A stretch of DNA of 64,000 bases from Lactuca virosa (taxonomy: Eukaryota > Streptophyta > Magnoliopsida > Asterales > Asteraceae), in contig CAKMRJ010005523.1 of the NCBI GenBank assembly GCA_928212115.1, positions 243,826,600 through 243,890,599 on the forward strand. The letters run 5' to 3'. Both the position numbers and the translations under genes were made by a program. The notes beneath the pieces are model-generated. The model was not told the DNA's origin and did no database searches. It saw only the letters and a list, made by a program, of their open reading frames with translations. Of the stretch, positions 10,367 to 20,305 are shown piece after piece; positions within the stretch are counted from its first letter, which is position 1, and every line of letters begins with the position of its first letter.

Positions 10367-11523
10367 TGTTAGGAAAACAAGCGATACTTGTCAAGACTCA
10401 GAACAAGTCTGATGCCACTTACCATGTTCTGATGACCCTTGTTAGGAAGTAATGTGGATAACAAGAAAACTATAAGCACACAAGACATAGTATTTATGTG
10501 GTTCGGTCAAGGTGACGAACATCCACGAGCAGAAGGGGGGTATTCTTTATTGTAGAGCTTTCAAATAGAGGTTATAAGTACAATTTTCACAGAGATTCTC
10601 CTAACACCTAGAATTAAAGATATAAGACACACCAATTGACTCTGCATGCATCCTTATTTATACTTGAGGGATCAGACCTAAAAGCCGCCCATAGGCCCAT
10701 GAAATGTGTCAACCAATCACAATCTACCATGCAACATCTTCCTGAAACATTCATCATTGCATGTGCAACAACAACACACATGATGGAGCATCATGATCCA
10801 TAGTGGCATATCATGATGCAAGAGTGGCAAATCAGGATCACCATGGCATATCAACCATCATGGTGGCACATCATGCAATAATCCTTGAGCATCTTCAACG
10901 CTTGAGCTTCCGTGAACAATCTTGAGCATTATAGGGGACTTCATAGCATACGGCTCATCAAGGGATACCTTGGCATATCAAGGAACCAAGTGACGTATCC
11001 TTGCAGCTAGATGGTGCATCAGGCATAAGGATGACACATCTTGATCAAGGGATAACACATCCTCTCCAAGGTTGGCATATCTAGACATCCACTCCACAAT
11101 GGCGCATCCACCTCATGAATGACATATCATGTCACTTGGTGGCATATCCTGTCACTTGATGGGATATCAAATCACTTCGTGGCATATCAAGTCACTTCGT
11201 GACATATCAAGTCACTTCGTGTCATATCAAGTTCCAATAGTGACGCACCTTGACTTTTAAGTGGCTCATCCAAGCATACGATGCTCCACTCCACTTCCAG
11301 GTGCTCCATACCTCCTTTTAGAGAGTTTGTTCCTCTGTTACTTGATCCGTTCTTTTGTCATGAGATATGTTCTTTTCTTAATTGATCCGTTCCTTTGTTA
11401 CATGCTCCATAAACCTCAAGTGTTCCATTGAGTTTCAAGTGCTCCATTGAACTCAAATGCTTCATACGAATGCTCCAAATGCTCGAGTCGCATTTAAAAC
11501 AAACAATTACAATTTAATCGACA
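10367..11523 (-). repeat. Copia 5' LTR (about 1.15 kb), right edge approximate
   Basis: The PBS-side end is TGTTAGG on the plus strand. The far end is set near TCGACA at 11523 from the change of sequence character. The body consists largely of related ~20-nt words (GGCATATCA, GCTCCAT, TCCGTTC), so it seems to have grown by short tandem duplication. Confidence 0.6.
11121..11240 (+). repeat. Tandem 20-mers in the Copia LTR
   Basis: Six contiguous 20-bp units of GNCATATCAAGTCACTTCGT type, with exact 20-bp register from 11121 to 11240. Central units are near-identical and the outer ones diverged. Confidence 0.85.
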
Positions 11524-11782
11524 ACAATCCCATATCAAAAAAAATTCAACACATGTAAACATATATTTTAACAAAATGTCAAAATTTAGTGTTAAATTCA
11601 AGCATTAAAAGTAGAACATTTTTAGAAAGTAGAACTCAATATTGGAAAACATCCACGATACATTGTAACCAACAATTTTCTTTCTTATCGATCAAATCAT
11701 TATCAATACAACTTTTCGAATAATAGTTAAAACATCATATCAAAATATGACCAAATATCTTGGATGTCTTGTAGAATTTTGA

Positions 11783-11785
<3 letters not shown>

Positions 11786-11852
<67 letters not shown>
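11786..11852. repeat. (AT)n microsatellite
   Basis: An uninterrupted AT dinucleotide run. The surrounding 11524-11910 is otherwise AT-rich with nothing else recognisable. Confidence 0.95.
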
Positions 11853-11855
<3 letters not shown>

Positions 11856-11911
11856 TGAAACCTTGAAGTAATCACCAAAGTGATTATACGCAAAAGTCAT
11901 ATATAATAAAT

Positions 11912-12275
11912 GGTAGTATTTTTATTAATCTCATAAAAAATCTTATATTTTATGTTTTTTTCGGATTAAACTTCAAATTTATTTTTTGTCTGAAAAAAAC
12001 CTTATATTTTTTCATTTTTTTCGATTTGGTCCTCTTAGTCAATTTTTCCATTTTTTTTTAATGTGAGGTTTTTCTTTCGAGAAAAACTAAAAATATTGAA
12101 GGTTTATTTGGAAGCAGTTAGAAGGTCGATGGTTTTTTCGAAAAAAAGAGACAAAGTTGAGGGTTTTTTTTTCGGAAAAATGAAAAAATACAAAGTCGAC
12201 AGTAAATAAAGTTGAGGTTTAATCCAGAAAAAACATAAAATATAACATGTTTTATGAGATTCACCCTATTTTTTA
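11912..12275. mobile_element. Foldback MITE, about 360 bp
   Basis: The left arm (ATCTCATAAAA..., ATATTTTATGTTTTTT, GGATTAAACTTCAA) recurs as reverse complement in the right arm (TTGAGGTTTAATCC, AAAAAACATAAAATAT, TTTTATGAGAT). The arms are each about 100 bp around an AT-rich centre. No coding capacity; the edges are approximate. Confidence 0.65.
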
Positions 12276-12861
12276 TTATATTTTTTAGAAGACATGTCAT
12301 TCCAAAGTTTAAAACATTATTTTGAAAATTCTCCAATTAAAAACAATGTAATCTCATATGATATCAACTAATTTTAACTATAAATGTTTGTTTAAAAAAA
12401 TTATGATGATGGTAATGCTCAATTTAAGAATGAAATATTATAAGTTTTGAATATTGTAACCTCACTTGTCACAATTGATGAGACTCTACACTTACTGTAT
12501 TTTCTTCTGGAGTAATACGAAGGTTATTGGGCTCAAATTCACACAAAATTATTGGAAATATGAAGTATTATGCAATCCATCTGCAGTAATTTTGTCTTGG
12601 TCAAACAAGTGATAATATTGTAGCATGATAGTAAGGTAACATGTGAGATGAAGACGAAGGATTTTTTTGCCCATGAGATCAGATTAAATGGTCGATTACA
12701 CCCAATACGAAGAAAGAACAAAAAATATAACTTCCAACTTCTTAATTAATCAATGAAAAACTGTGACAAGAACACGAAACGAAATACTTATGAGGAGAAG
12801 AACATAAACATCCTTCTTTAGGAATTGTACAAAATGTAAGTTAAGTTCTACAGTAAATTAT
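12276..12861. other. Unassigned AT-rich intergenic sequence
   Basis: No coding similarity or clear repeat seen. Confidence 0.5.
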
Positions 12862-13228
12862 ACGAATGGTCTATGTGGTTTGGGGTAATTTACACGTTTG
12901 ATCTCTAACTTAATTTTTTAACTCGGAAGGTCCCTACAGTTTGTTTTTTGCGCTTTTGGTCCCTGTCTTACCTAAAAATACTATTTTGCCCTTGATTTTT
13001 TAATTTATTTAAATAACATGGGGTAGGTAAGGTAAGGTAATGTGAGGTGAAAGTGGGGTTGAGGGTGTGTTTATTTAAATAAATTAAAAAATCAATGTCA
13101 AAATAGTCTTTTTATGTAAGACGGGGACCAAGCGCGCAACAAAAAAAACATCAGGGACTTTTCGAGTTTAAAAAATAAGTTAGGGACCAAACGTGCAAAT
13201 TACCCCAAACCATAAGGACCATTTGTGT
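12862..13228. mobile_element. Foldback MITE with AATTAT target duplication
   Basis: The termini ACGAATGGTCTATGTGG and ACACAAATGGTCCTTATGG (the latter as reverse complement) start inverted arms of about 165 bp. Shared words include GGTTTGGGGTAATTT and AAGACGGGGACC. AATTAT flanks both ends (12856-12861, 13229-13234). A half-copy of the family lies at 31374-31560. Confidence 0.75.
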
Positions 13229-13357
13229 AATTATGCACTTCTATTTTTTTTTCTTTTGTTATTTTGCATCTGCCTTAATTGATCATTTATAATAACTGAA
13301 ATGCCCCATAACGTTTAATATTTATTACAAAATTGGTCCCTAAACTATCTCTATATA

Positions 13358-14321
13358 TATTAAAAGAGAAACCTGATGACATCATTTTCAACCAGGTCAT
13401 TCATTATGTTTCCTTGATTAATTTCAACCCTTGGATTATTTTGATGATGTCATCCTAAAATAAAATAAAATTAAATTAATTTGACTAAATTTAAAAGTTT
13501 AACTAACTGATTTAATATTAACGTCATTTATAAAATTAATTTATTCAACTCATTTAAACCTCATCATAATTTTTGAAAGTAAATTGCATTCATTCCTAAT
13601 TAAAATCATGTTCTTAGCTGGCGCCTTTCAATTCACATCTATTATATGAATCATATCTACAAGATTATGAGATATCGTCGCTCAATTCAAAGAATCAAAG
13701 AATTCGAAATTTGATATTATTTCCATAATCATTGTTGAAAGTTATGTATAAATCATGTTCTGTTGTTCGTACATTATGTTTTCTTCAGACCCTTTGCAAC
13801 ATCACGTTCGAACAGCATCACCCTTTGCAGCATCATGTTCGTCATCCAGACTCCTTCTTTAATATGACGTTCTTAATTTTAATTAATTGTATTCGATTTT
13901 TGATTATCATTAGTGTTGTATTTGACTGTGATCTTTGAATGTATGAATAATCTTGATTATAAATCTAAGTATTAGTTTTTCAATCTTTTACTTTTGTCTT
14001 TTTAACTTTGCATTTGATGTTGCACTCTACATGTTTGATAAAATGTCTATGAGAAAAGCATAGTGACTTTTGATTAACTGTATTTATGTATGTGTCTCTT
14101 ATGTAATTAAGTTTTTCTAAGATTGTTTGGGTTGCACGGTAGTTGATGATTGAAAACTACCATTTACCGTTCACTGTTTTTAATTATCAATATTATACTG
14201 CTATATAATTCTTGGTTTTTAACAGATTTAGTTAATAACAATGTACTTTGACTTTAATCTATAATGTTTTGAATTGCAATTTCTAAATTTATTTTTAGTT
14301 GGTGTAACTGTGTTCAGTGGA
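13358..14321 (+). mobile_element. Non-autonomous Helitron, 5' arm
   Basis: It starts A|TCTCTATATATATTAAAAG, the TC-type Helitron 5' end preceded by A, and aligns colinearly with the first ~990 bp of the Helitron at 32584. Homology stops after CAGTGGATAC, so no 3' terminus is present here. There are no Rep or helicase motifs. Confidence 0.7.
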
Positions 14322-15996
14322 TACCCACCGGTAACGGGCTCTTACAGGATAAATGATGATTTGGCTTAACACCAACAAACTATACTTGTAGAGAACTCTT
14401 GCTTTAGAGTTTCATGCCACATTTCATCAACTTTCAACCTCCCATGATATTCAAAGTCTTCAAAGGTTGTTATGTTTTCCCTTCTATGGTTGTTTTAATC
14501 TTTCTAACTCTTGCAAAATGATTCTTGGTGGGTAAAATAGTTTTAGTTTTATTCAACATTTTTAAAGCTTCCGTTGTCATTTATACCTGTTATGAAACCG
14601 GATTTTTGAATAAAAACCCAACAGACATTTCATTACTATTGTGATAATTTAGTTTATATATTGCATTTTTACTAATGTTAGCAGTCTTATTTTTTTTCTA
14701 ATAACCGTAACGCTTTTACTAATTATACTTTTTACAAATCTCCTAATATTTTATAATTTTTTATATTACTTTATAATTTTTCATAACTATGCTATTTTCA
14801 AGATTGATCTTCTTAATTACGAAACTTTGTTCACTGATTTCGACCAAAAAGAGTTTCTCATGACCGAGATATGACCTTCAAAGATAGGGACAAATTAGGG
14901 AAAAATACTGAAATGAGAGCTTTGACTTTTTAAACAAAAAAAAACCACATACACACATTGCTATTAACTAAATATGTTAGAAACAAAATAGAAATTACAA
15001 TGCATTTTGTATCCGCTGAACATAGGTACAACAACTCAAACGAAATTTAGAAATTGCAATTCAAAACATTATAGATTAAAGTCAAAGTACATTGCTATTA
15101 ACTAAATCTATTAAAAACCAAGAATTATGGGCAAATATCTCAAATTAATAGCAATATAATATCGATAATTAAAAACACTGAAGGGTAAATGGTAGTTTTC
15201 AATCATCAACTACTGTGCAATCCAAACAATCTAAAAAAAGTTTAATTACGTAAGACACACATACATACATATAGTTAACCAAAAGTCACTGTGCTTTTCT
15301 TTTATCAAACATGTAGAGTGCAACATCAAATGCAAGGTTAAAAAAACAAAAGTAAAATATTGAAAAACTAATACTAACATTTATAATCAAGATTATCCAT
15401 GCATTCAAAGATCATAGTCAAATATAACACTTATGAGAATCAAAAAATCGAATACAATTAATAAAATTTAAGAACACATATTAAAGAAGGAACTTGGATG
15501 ACGAACGTGATGCTGCAAAGGGTGACGTTGTTTGAACATGGTGCTGCAAAGAGTCTGAAGAAAACATAATGTACGAACAACAACACATGATTTATACATA
15601 ACTTTTAACAATGATTATGGAAAGGATATCAAATTTCGAATTCGTTGATTCTTTGAAATTAAGCGACGATATCCCGTAATCTTGTAGATACGTTTCATAT
15701 AATACATGTGAATTGAAAGAATATACGAAAGGTACCAGCTAAGAACATAATTTTAATTAGGAAGGAACGTAATTTACTTTCAAAAATTATGATGAGGTTT
15801 AAATGAGTTGAGTACATTCCTTTTATAAATGACGTTAACATTAAATCAGTTAGTCAATCTCTCAAATTTAGTTAATATTAATTTAATTTTATTTCAGTTT
15901 AGGATGACATCATCAAAATGATCTAAGGGTTGAAATTAATCATTGAAACACAATGATGTCATCATTTAACCTGTAAGAGCCAGTTACCGGTGGGTA
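14322..15996. mobile_element. Segment with 38-bp terminal inverted repeats carrying an inverted Helitron copy
   Basis: The ends TACCCACCGGTAACGGGCTC and (as reverse complement) TACCGG...GAGCC pair over about 38 bp (14322-14359 versus 15959-15996). Inside, 14625-15975 is the reverse complement of 32600-33960. 14390-14620 is unrelated spacer. Either a TIR transposon that captured Helitron sequence or a recombination product; the superfamily is not identifiable. Confidence 0.5.
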
Positions 15997-16330
15997 ATAT
16001 TTGAACAAAACATATAGTTTGTTGGTGTTTTTTGTAGAAAAAAGTTTACTTGGATGGTTTTTTTGAACATACCAAACTTGAATGATGTTTTTTCAACGAT
16101 TTTGAAACATAGTTACCCCTTTGAGTCATTTCTCTTGTTTTTTGCCTTTACTTATTTTTTACCGGTAATTATCGGTTACCACAAGGTCAAATTTGAACAA
16201 AGAATGTACTTCGTTGGTGTTTTTTGTACAAATGTTTTACTTCGATGATGTTTTTTGGACACACCAAACTTGAATGGTATTTTTTGAACGATTTGGAAGC
16301 ATAGTTACTCATACAAGTCATTTTCCCTAA
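15997..16330. repeat. Two diverged ~190-bp tandem units
   Basis: TTTGAACAAA..., GTTGGTGTTTTTTGTA, CCAAACTTGAATG and CATAGTTAC recur in the same order 192 bp apart (16021 and 16213). Each unit begins near an ACCGGT palindrome, also found in the adjacent terminal inverted repeat. Confidence 0.7.
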
Positions 16331-16438
16331 GCTTGCTAGAGAATAAAATGTTATATCTAAAATGCGCGCTTTAATAATAATAATCATTGTTCACCTCCTC
16401 ATAAGGACATTATTATTCGATAACACTCAAAATACTAA

Positions 16439-16547
16439 TGGGTGTTTGGGATTACTTTTTTAGTTTAAAATTTTCTTTTGTAAAAGTTCTTTTTGAGTTG
16501 AACTTTTGAGGAGATAAAAGCCAAAAATAGTTTTTAAAAAGTGTTTG
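16439..16547. mobile_element. hAT-like MITE, left half (split by Gypsy-1)
   Basis: The end GGGTGTTTGGGATTACTTTT is the inverted complement of AAAAGTAATCTCAAACATCC at 28381-28400. The last five bases, GTTTG, are the Gypsy-1 target duplication. Confidence 0.75.
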
Positions 16548-17475
16548 TGTAACATCCATAAAAATCATGCCAAATTTAAACTTTTAAAATATTTCAAAAC
16601 CAATCATTATTACAAAACGTGTTTTCAAAATATTATAATATCAGAGTATCCCAGAATCAAATCATAAAACATGAAATATGAGAACCTGTACGATCACGCC
16701 TTCGCCTTCCCGCGATCATCAGAAGTACCTGAAACAATAATCGATAAATATAAGCTCGAAGGCTTAGTGAGTTACTCCAAAATACCAATGACATAAAACA
16801 TGTCAATAACGTATAAGCAAACAACATGCATAATGAGCCATTAGTCTGACTGGACTGCCCGCACCGGGCCGTCAGTCTATCTGGACCGCTCTCCAAGCCT
16901 TCGGCAGGTTTGGACCGCCTCTCAGGGCCTTTAGCCTATCTGGACCGCTCGCCGGGCCTTCCGCCTAACTATATGCCATCCCGGGTCTGCAGTCTATCCG
17001 ATCCGCCCTGGGTATCTTAGCCTACAACACAAAGCAGGACCAGCCTCAACCCAATCCCCCAAACTAACAAACATGTGCACATAATATCATACGCTAGCAT
17101 GCAAGTACAAATAGTCATATAGATCTAACGGATCACTAACATGGCAACCATCCTATAACTAGGATACCGACCTACCAGGTCACTAAGCATATCACCATAC
17201 TAACTACCAAGATGTAAATCAATAAGCATATCATGCAATAAACCCGGATGCAAATCCGATAAGGGTCGACATTAGGGTTTCATCCTCCAGCTCCAACTTG
17301 TCGAGTTGTGACCTCCAACTTGTCGAGTTGTGACCTCCAACTCGTCGAGTTGGTCACTTAAGACAGCGGCTAAGTTCGTTCCTACTCGACGAGTCAGGGC
17401 ATCCAACTCGTCGAGTAGACCTTTCAAACTGAATATAAGGTTGTAAAGTTTATACCTGAGAGTCAGGGTGTTACA
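16548..17475 (-). repeat. Gypsy-1 3' LTR with 1-kb internal deletion (928 bp)
   Basis: Compared with the 5' LTR at 25459-28190 it lacks the segment equivalent to 26188-28008. The junction GACATT|AGGG (17268-17277) carries a 3-nt ATT microhomology shared by both parent sites. The LTR includes a run of TCTGGACCGCTC-type ~30-bp repeats (16860-17020) and ACTCGACGAGT-type palindromes (17299-17423). Confidence 0.85.
16850..17026 (-). repeat. Degenerate ~30-bp repeats in Gypsy-1 LTRs
   Basis: Five or so units of TATCTGGACCGCTCNCCGGG type, each followed by CCTTCGGCC. Equivalent blocks occur at 22640-22820 and 25765-25940 in the other LTR copies. Confidence 0.75.
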
Positions 17476-17490
17476 ATTCTCCCCCACTTG
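17476..17490 (-). promoter_or_regulatory. Gypsy-1 3' polypurine tract
   Basis: The minus strand reads CAAGTGGGGGAGAAT immediately before the LTR TGTAAC. An exact 14-nt copy sits in the protease region at 19897-19910. Confidence 0.85.
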
Positions 17491-17492
17491 AA

Positions 17493-18077
17493 CTAGAATT
17501 CGTCCTCGAAGTCTGCTGCGGTGAACAACTCCGGGTAATGCTCCCGCATCTCAGCCTCCGGCTCCCAAGTCCACTCAGATCCCCTCCGGTGCTCCCATTG
17601 TACCTTTACCAAACGTACTTCCTTGTTCCGTAGAACCTTCACTTTCCTCTCCATAACGGTCACTGGCCTCTCTACGTAATTCAGGCGCTCTTCGACTTGT
17701 ATGTCATCCAATGACACCACTGCTTCCTCATCTAATACGCACTTTTGCAACTATGACACATGGAACGTGCTATGGATCTGAGTAAACTCCTCTGGTAGAT
17801 CTAGTCTATACGCCACCTTGCCAACCCTGACAATGATCCTGAACGGCCCGATGTATTGGGGACCCAACTTCCCCCTCTTCCTGAAGCGAATCACACCCTT
17901 CCAGGGTGAGACCTTCAGGAGTACCATGTCACCGACCTGAAACTCCAACTCAGATCGGCGCCGGTCGGCATAGCTCTTCTGCCGACTCTGTGCGGTCTGC
18001 AGTCGCTGTCTAATCTGCTGAATCTTCTTAGTAGTCTGCAGGACTACCTCAGTTCGACCCAGCACTCTGTGACCCAC
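17493..18077 (-). pseudogene. Gypsy-1 integrase C-terminal domain and chromodomain
   Basis: From 18077: GQVGDMV-type motif (ELEFQVGDMVLLKVSPWKG), GKLGPQYIGPFRI, LPEEFTQIHSTFHVS, then a stop at 17748-17750. The frame continues to LDDIQVEERLNYVERPV and KVQWEHRRGSEWTWEPEAEM, ending at 17493. The GPF/Y and WTWEPE motifs are those of chromoviral integrases, which bind histone marks or DNA to choose targets. Apart from the single stop the region is well preserved. Confidence 0.85.
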
Positions 18078-18660
18078 CTCGCCCCAACAGACTGGGGTGA
18101 AGCATCTTCATCCATACAACAACTCATAAGGTGGAGAACCAATGTTGGAGTGAAATATGTTGTTATAGGAGAACTCTGCAAGGGGTAGGTAGGAGTCCCA
18201 GCTCCCACCGAAGTCAATAACGTAGGCTCTCAACATATCCTCAAGAGTCTGTATGGCCCGCTCACTCTGGTCGTCCGTCTGCGGATGATAGGTTGTACTG
18301 AAGTGCAGTCGTGTGCCCAATTCCTCGTGGAACTTCTGCCAGAAACGGGAGGTGAACTGACCATCACGGTCTGAAATGATAGAGACCGGGACCCCATTGC
18401 GAGCGACAATCTCGCATATATACACATCGTCCAGCTTCTCGGCCGATGAGCTCTCCCGAATGGGCAGAAAATGAGCACTCTTGGTCAATCGGTCCACGAT
18501 GACCCAAATAGCGCCGAATCCCTTTGCCGTTTTTGGAAGCTTGGTGATGAAGTCCATCGTGATCTGCACCCATTTCCACATGGTAATCTCTAGAGGCTGC
18601 AGCTTTCCATGCGGCCTCTAGTGCTTGGCCTTGACCATCCTGCAGGTCAAGCACCTCTCA
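18078..18660 (-). pseudogene. Gypsy-1 integrase catalytic core
   Basis: The DDE residues are present: first Asp in TMDFITKLPK, second in IISDRDGQFTSRFW, Glu in DQSERAIQTLEDMLR. The N-terminal HHCC zinc-binding part is missing because a deletion joins it to RNase H near 18700. A stop follows ELLYG at about 18108. It normally inserts the cDNA into the host chromosome. Confidence 0.85.
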
Positions 18661-19473
18661 ACATACCAAGCGATCTCTCGCTTCATGCACGACCACCAGT
18701 CCTCTCTGCATGAGGACCGCTCCCAGTCCTGTGATGGATGCATCATAGAAAAATACAAAATTCTCAACTCCCTCTGGGAGAGTCAAGACTGGAGCCTTGC
18801 ATAGTCGCTGTCGGAGGGTCTCAAATGCCCTTTGCTGCTCGGCGCCCCACCGGAAATCCACCCCCTTCCTCGTCAGACGGGTGAGGGGTACTGCAATCTT
18901 GGATAAATCCTATATGAATCTCCGGTAGTACCCTGCCAATCCGAAGAAGCTCCTGATATTCGAGGGGGATTTCGAAACCTCCCACTGCATAACCGCCTCG
19001 ATTTTGGCCGGATCGACCAAAATCCCCTCCTGGTTAATGAGATGTCCCAGGAACTGGACCTCTCGTAACCAAAACTCGCACTTTGAGAACTTGGAATAAA
19101 GCCAATTTCGCCTCAGAACTCCTAATTGTTCTTGTAGATGCTCCTTATGTTGTTCTCGGGTCTTGGAGTACACCAAGATATCATCTATGAACACTATGAC
19201 CGAGCGATCGAGCATCGGTCTGCAGACTCGATTCATCAGGTCCATCAATACTGGTGGCGCGTTGGTGAGCCCAAACGGCATCACCACGAACTCGTAGTGT
19301 CCATAACGAGTCCGGAACGCGGTCTTTTCCACGTCCTCCTCCCTAACCCTGACCTGATGGTACCCGGACCTCGGGTCTATCTTGGAGAACCAAGATGCTC
19401 CCTGCAACTAATCGAAAAGATCATCTATCCTCGGGAGTGGATGACGGTTTTTCACCATCAAATTGTTCAACTC
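18661..19473 (-). pseudogene. Gypsy-1 reverse transcriptase and truncated RNase H
   Basis: RT motifs: WFSKIDPRSGYHQVRV, FRTRYGHYEFVVMPFG, LTNAPPVLMDLMN and the catalytic FIDDILVYS. Then KCEFWLREVQFLGH, IRSFFGLAGYYRRF, a stop near 18909, and the RNase H start FFYDASITGLGAVLMQRG. The frame jumps at about 18700 directly into sequence that normally encodes the integrase zinc-finger end, so most of RNase H and the integrase N-terminus are deleted. Another stop lies at about 19473, so no active polymerase is made. Confidence 0.85.
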
Positions 19474-20238
19474 CCGTTAATCAATGCACATCCGGTGTGA
19501 ACCATCCTTCTTCCTGACGAAGAGAATCGGCGCTCCCCATGGAGAACTGCTCGGACGAATGAACTGCTTTCCCAGCAGTTCCTGCAGCTGTGATGACAAC
19601 TCCTGCATATCTGGTGGTGTCAACCGGTACGACGCCTTGGCGATAGGGGCCACACCTGGCACAAGGTCGATCCTGAACTCGACCTGCCTCTCTGGAGGCA
19701 CTCCGTGTAACTCCTCCGGAAACACGTCAGCAAACTCTCTGACAACTGGAACCTCTGATGCTGAAACCTGATCCCAGACCCGCGTATCAACCACATACGC
19801 TAAATAACCCGCACACCCGTGTTGAATGTACTGTCGAGCCCTGGCAGCCGAACAAAACCCTGATCCCAATCTGGTGCCCTCGCCGTAAACGATCAGTTCT
19901 CCCCCACTTGGGGTTCGAACTACTACCCGCTGACCCTCGCAGTCAATCATCGCACCGAAGCGACTAAGCCAGTCCATACCCACAATCACACATACCTCCC
20001 CCATGGGAATCGGGATCAGGTCTATCGGGAAAGATACCCTGAAGATCTCCAATACGCAACCCCGATAGACCGAAAAAGCGGAAATCTCGTGTTCATTAGC
20101 GATAAAGACTCGCAACGGACACTTTAGCTCTCCCACTGAAAATCCGAACTCCCCACTGAAAAGACTTAGAAACAAACAACCGACTCGCCCCCGAGTCGTA
20201 TAATACCAAAGCAGGTAAAGAGTTCACTAAAAACGTAC
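19474..20238 (-). pseudogene. Gypsy-1 protease and RT N-terminus
   Basis: Protease motif DSGAS lies just inside the 5' end (about 20185-20200), followed by a frameshift and then GVPL-type sequence: IVGMDWLSRFGAMIDCEGQR, VFPEELHGVPPERQVEF, IDLVPGVAPIAKASYR and WGAPILFVRKKDGSHRMCID. The aspartic protease would cleave Gag-Pol. An internal copy of the polypurine tract (19897-19910) encodes TPSGGEL here. Confidence 0.8.
19897..19910 (-). promoter_or_regulatory. Internal copy of the polypurine tract (candidate central PPT)
   Basis: TTCTCCCCCACTTG on the plus strand is identical over 14 nt to 17477-17490, the 3' PPT. It lies in protease coding sequence about 2.4 kb upstream of the 3' PPT. Confidence 0.5.
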
Positions 20239-20305
20239 CTAATCACGGGTACAACATATAAGCATAAAACATATATAATTAGTAATATAAGGGATTTAAA
20301 CATAC
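20239..20305 (-). other. Apparent 67-nt intron between gag and protease of Gypsy-1
   Basis: On the minus strand the segment begins GTATGTTTAAATCCC and ends CCCGTGATTAG. It is about 70% A+T inside GC-rich coding sequence, and it contains TTACTAAT, a good branch-site match. Its length is not a multiple of three. Removing it joins the gag-end frame to the frame that carries the protease DSGAS (phase-1 junction within a Gly codon). Read through, the frame ends about 45 codons after the 5' splice site. Confidence 0.65.

Larger units (their letters stand above)
8787..11523 (-). mobile_element. Ty1-copia 5' part: LTR, gag, protease, start of integrase
   Basis: Read on the minus strand: LTR (11523-10367), PBS, Gag from 10326, protease and pre-integrase domain, and the beginning of the integrase core. 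It stops at 8787, where the gypsy LTR has been inserted. The remaining pol and the 3' LTR are expected left of the window, beyond the gypsy and the nested Copia. This makes a three-level nest. Confidence 0.8.

Noticed and set aside
11121..11240. Regular 20-bp repeats, CRISPR-like at first sight
   Set aside because: Units are contiguous without unique spacers and lie in a plant LTR.
13732..13938. Open frame repeated at 32982-33170 with His-Pro-Leu-Gln repeats
   Set aside because: Both sit in non-coding Helitron arms; similarity is from shared DNA, there is no conserved start context, and the inverted copy is broken.
19138..19967. Plus-strand open frames opposite Gypsy-1 RT and protease
   Set aside because: Shadows of a conserved minus-strand coding region.
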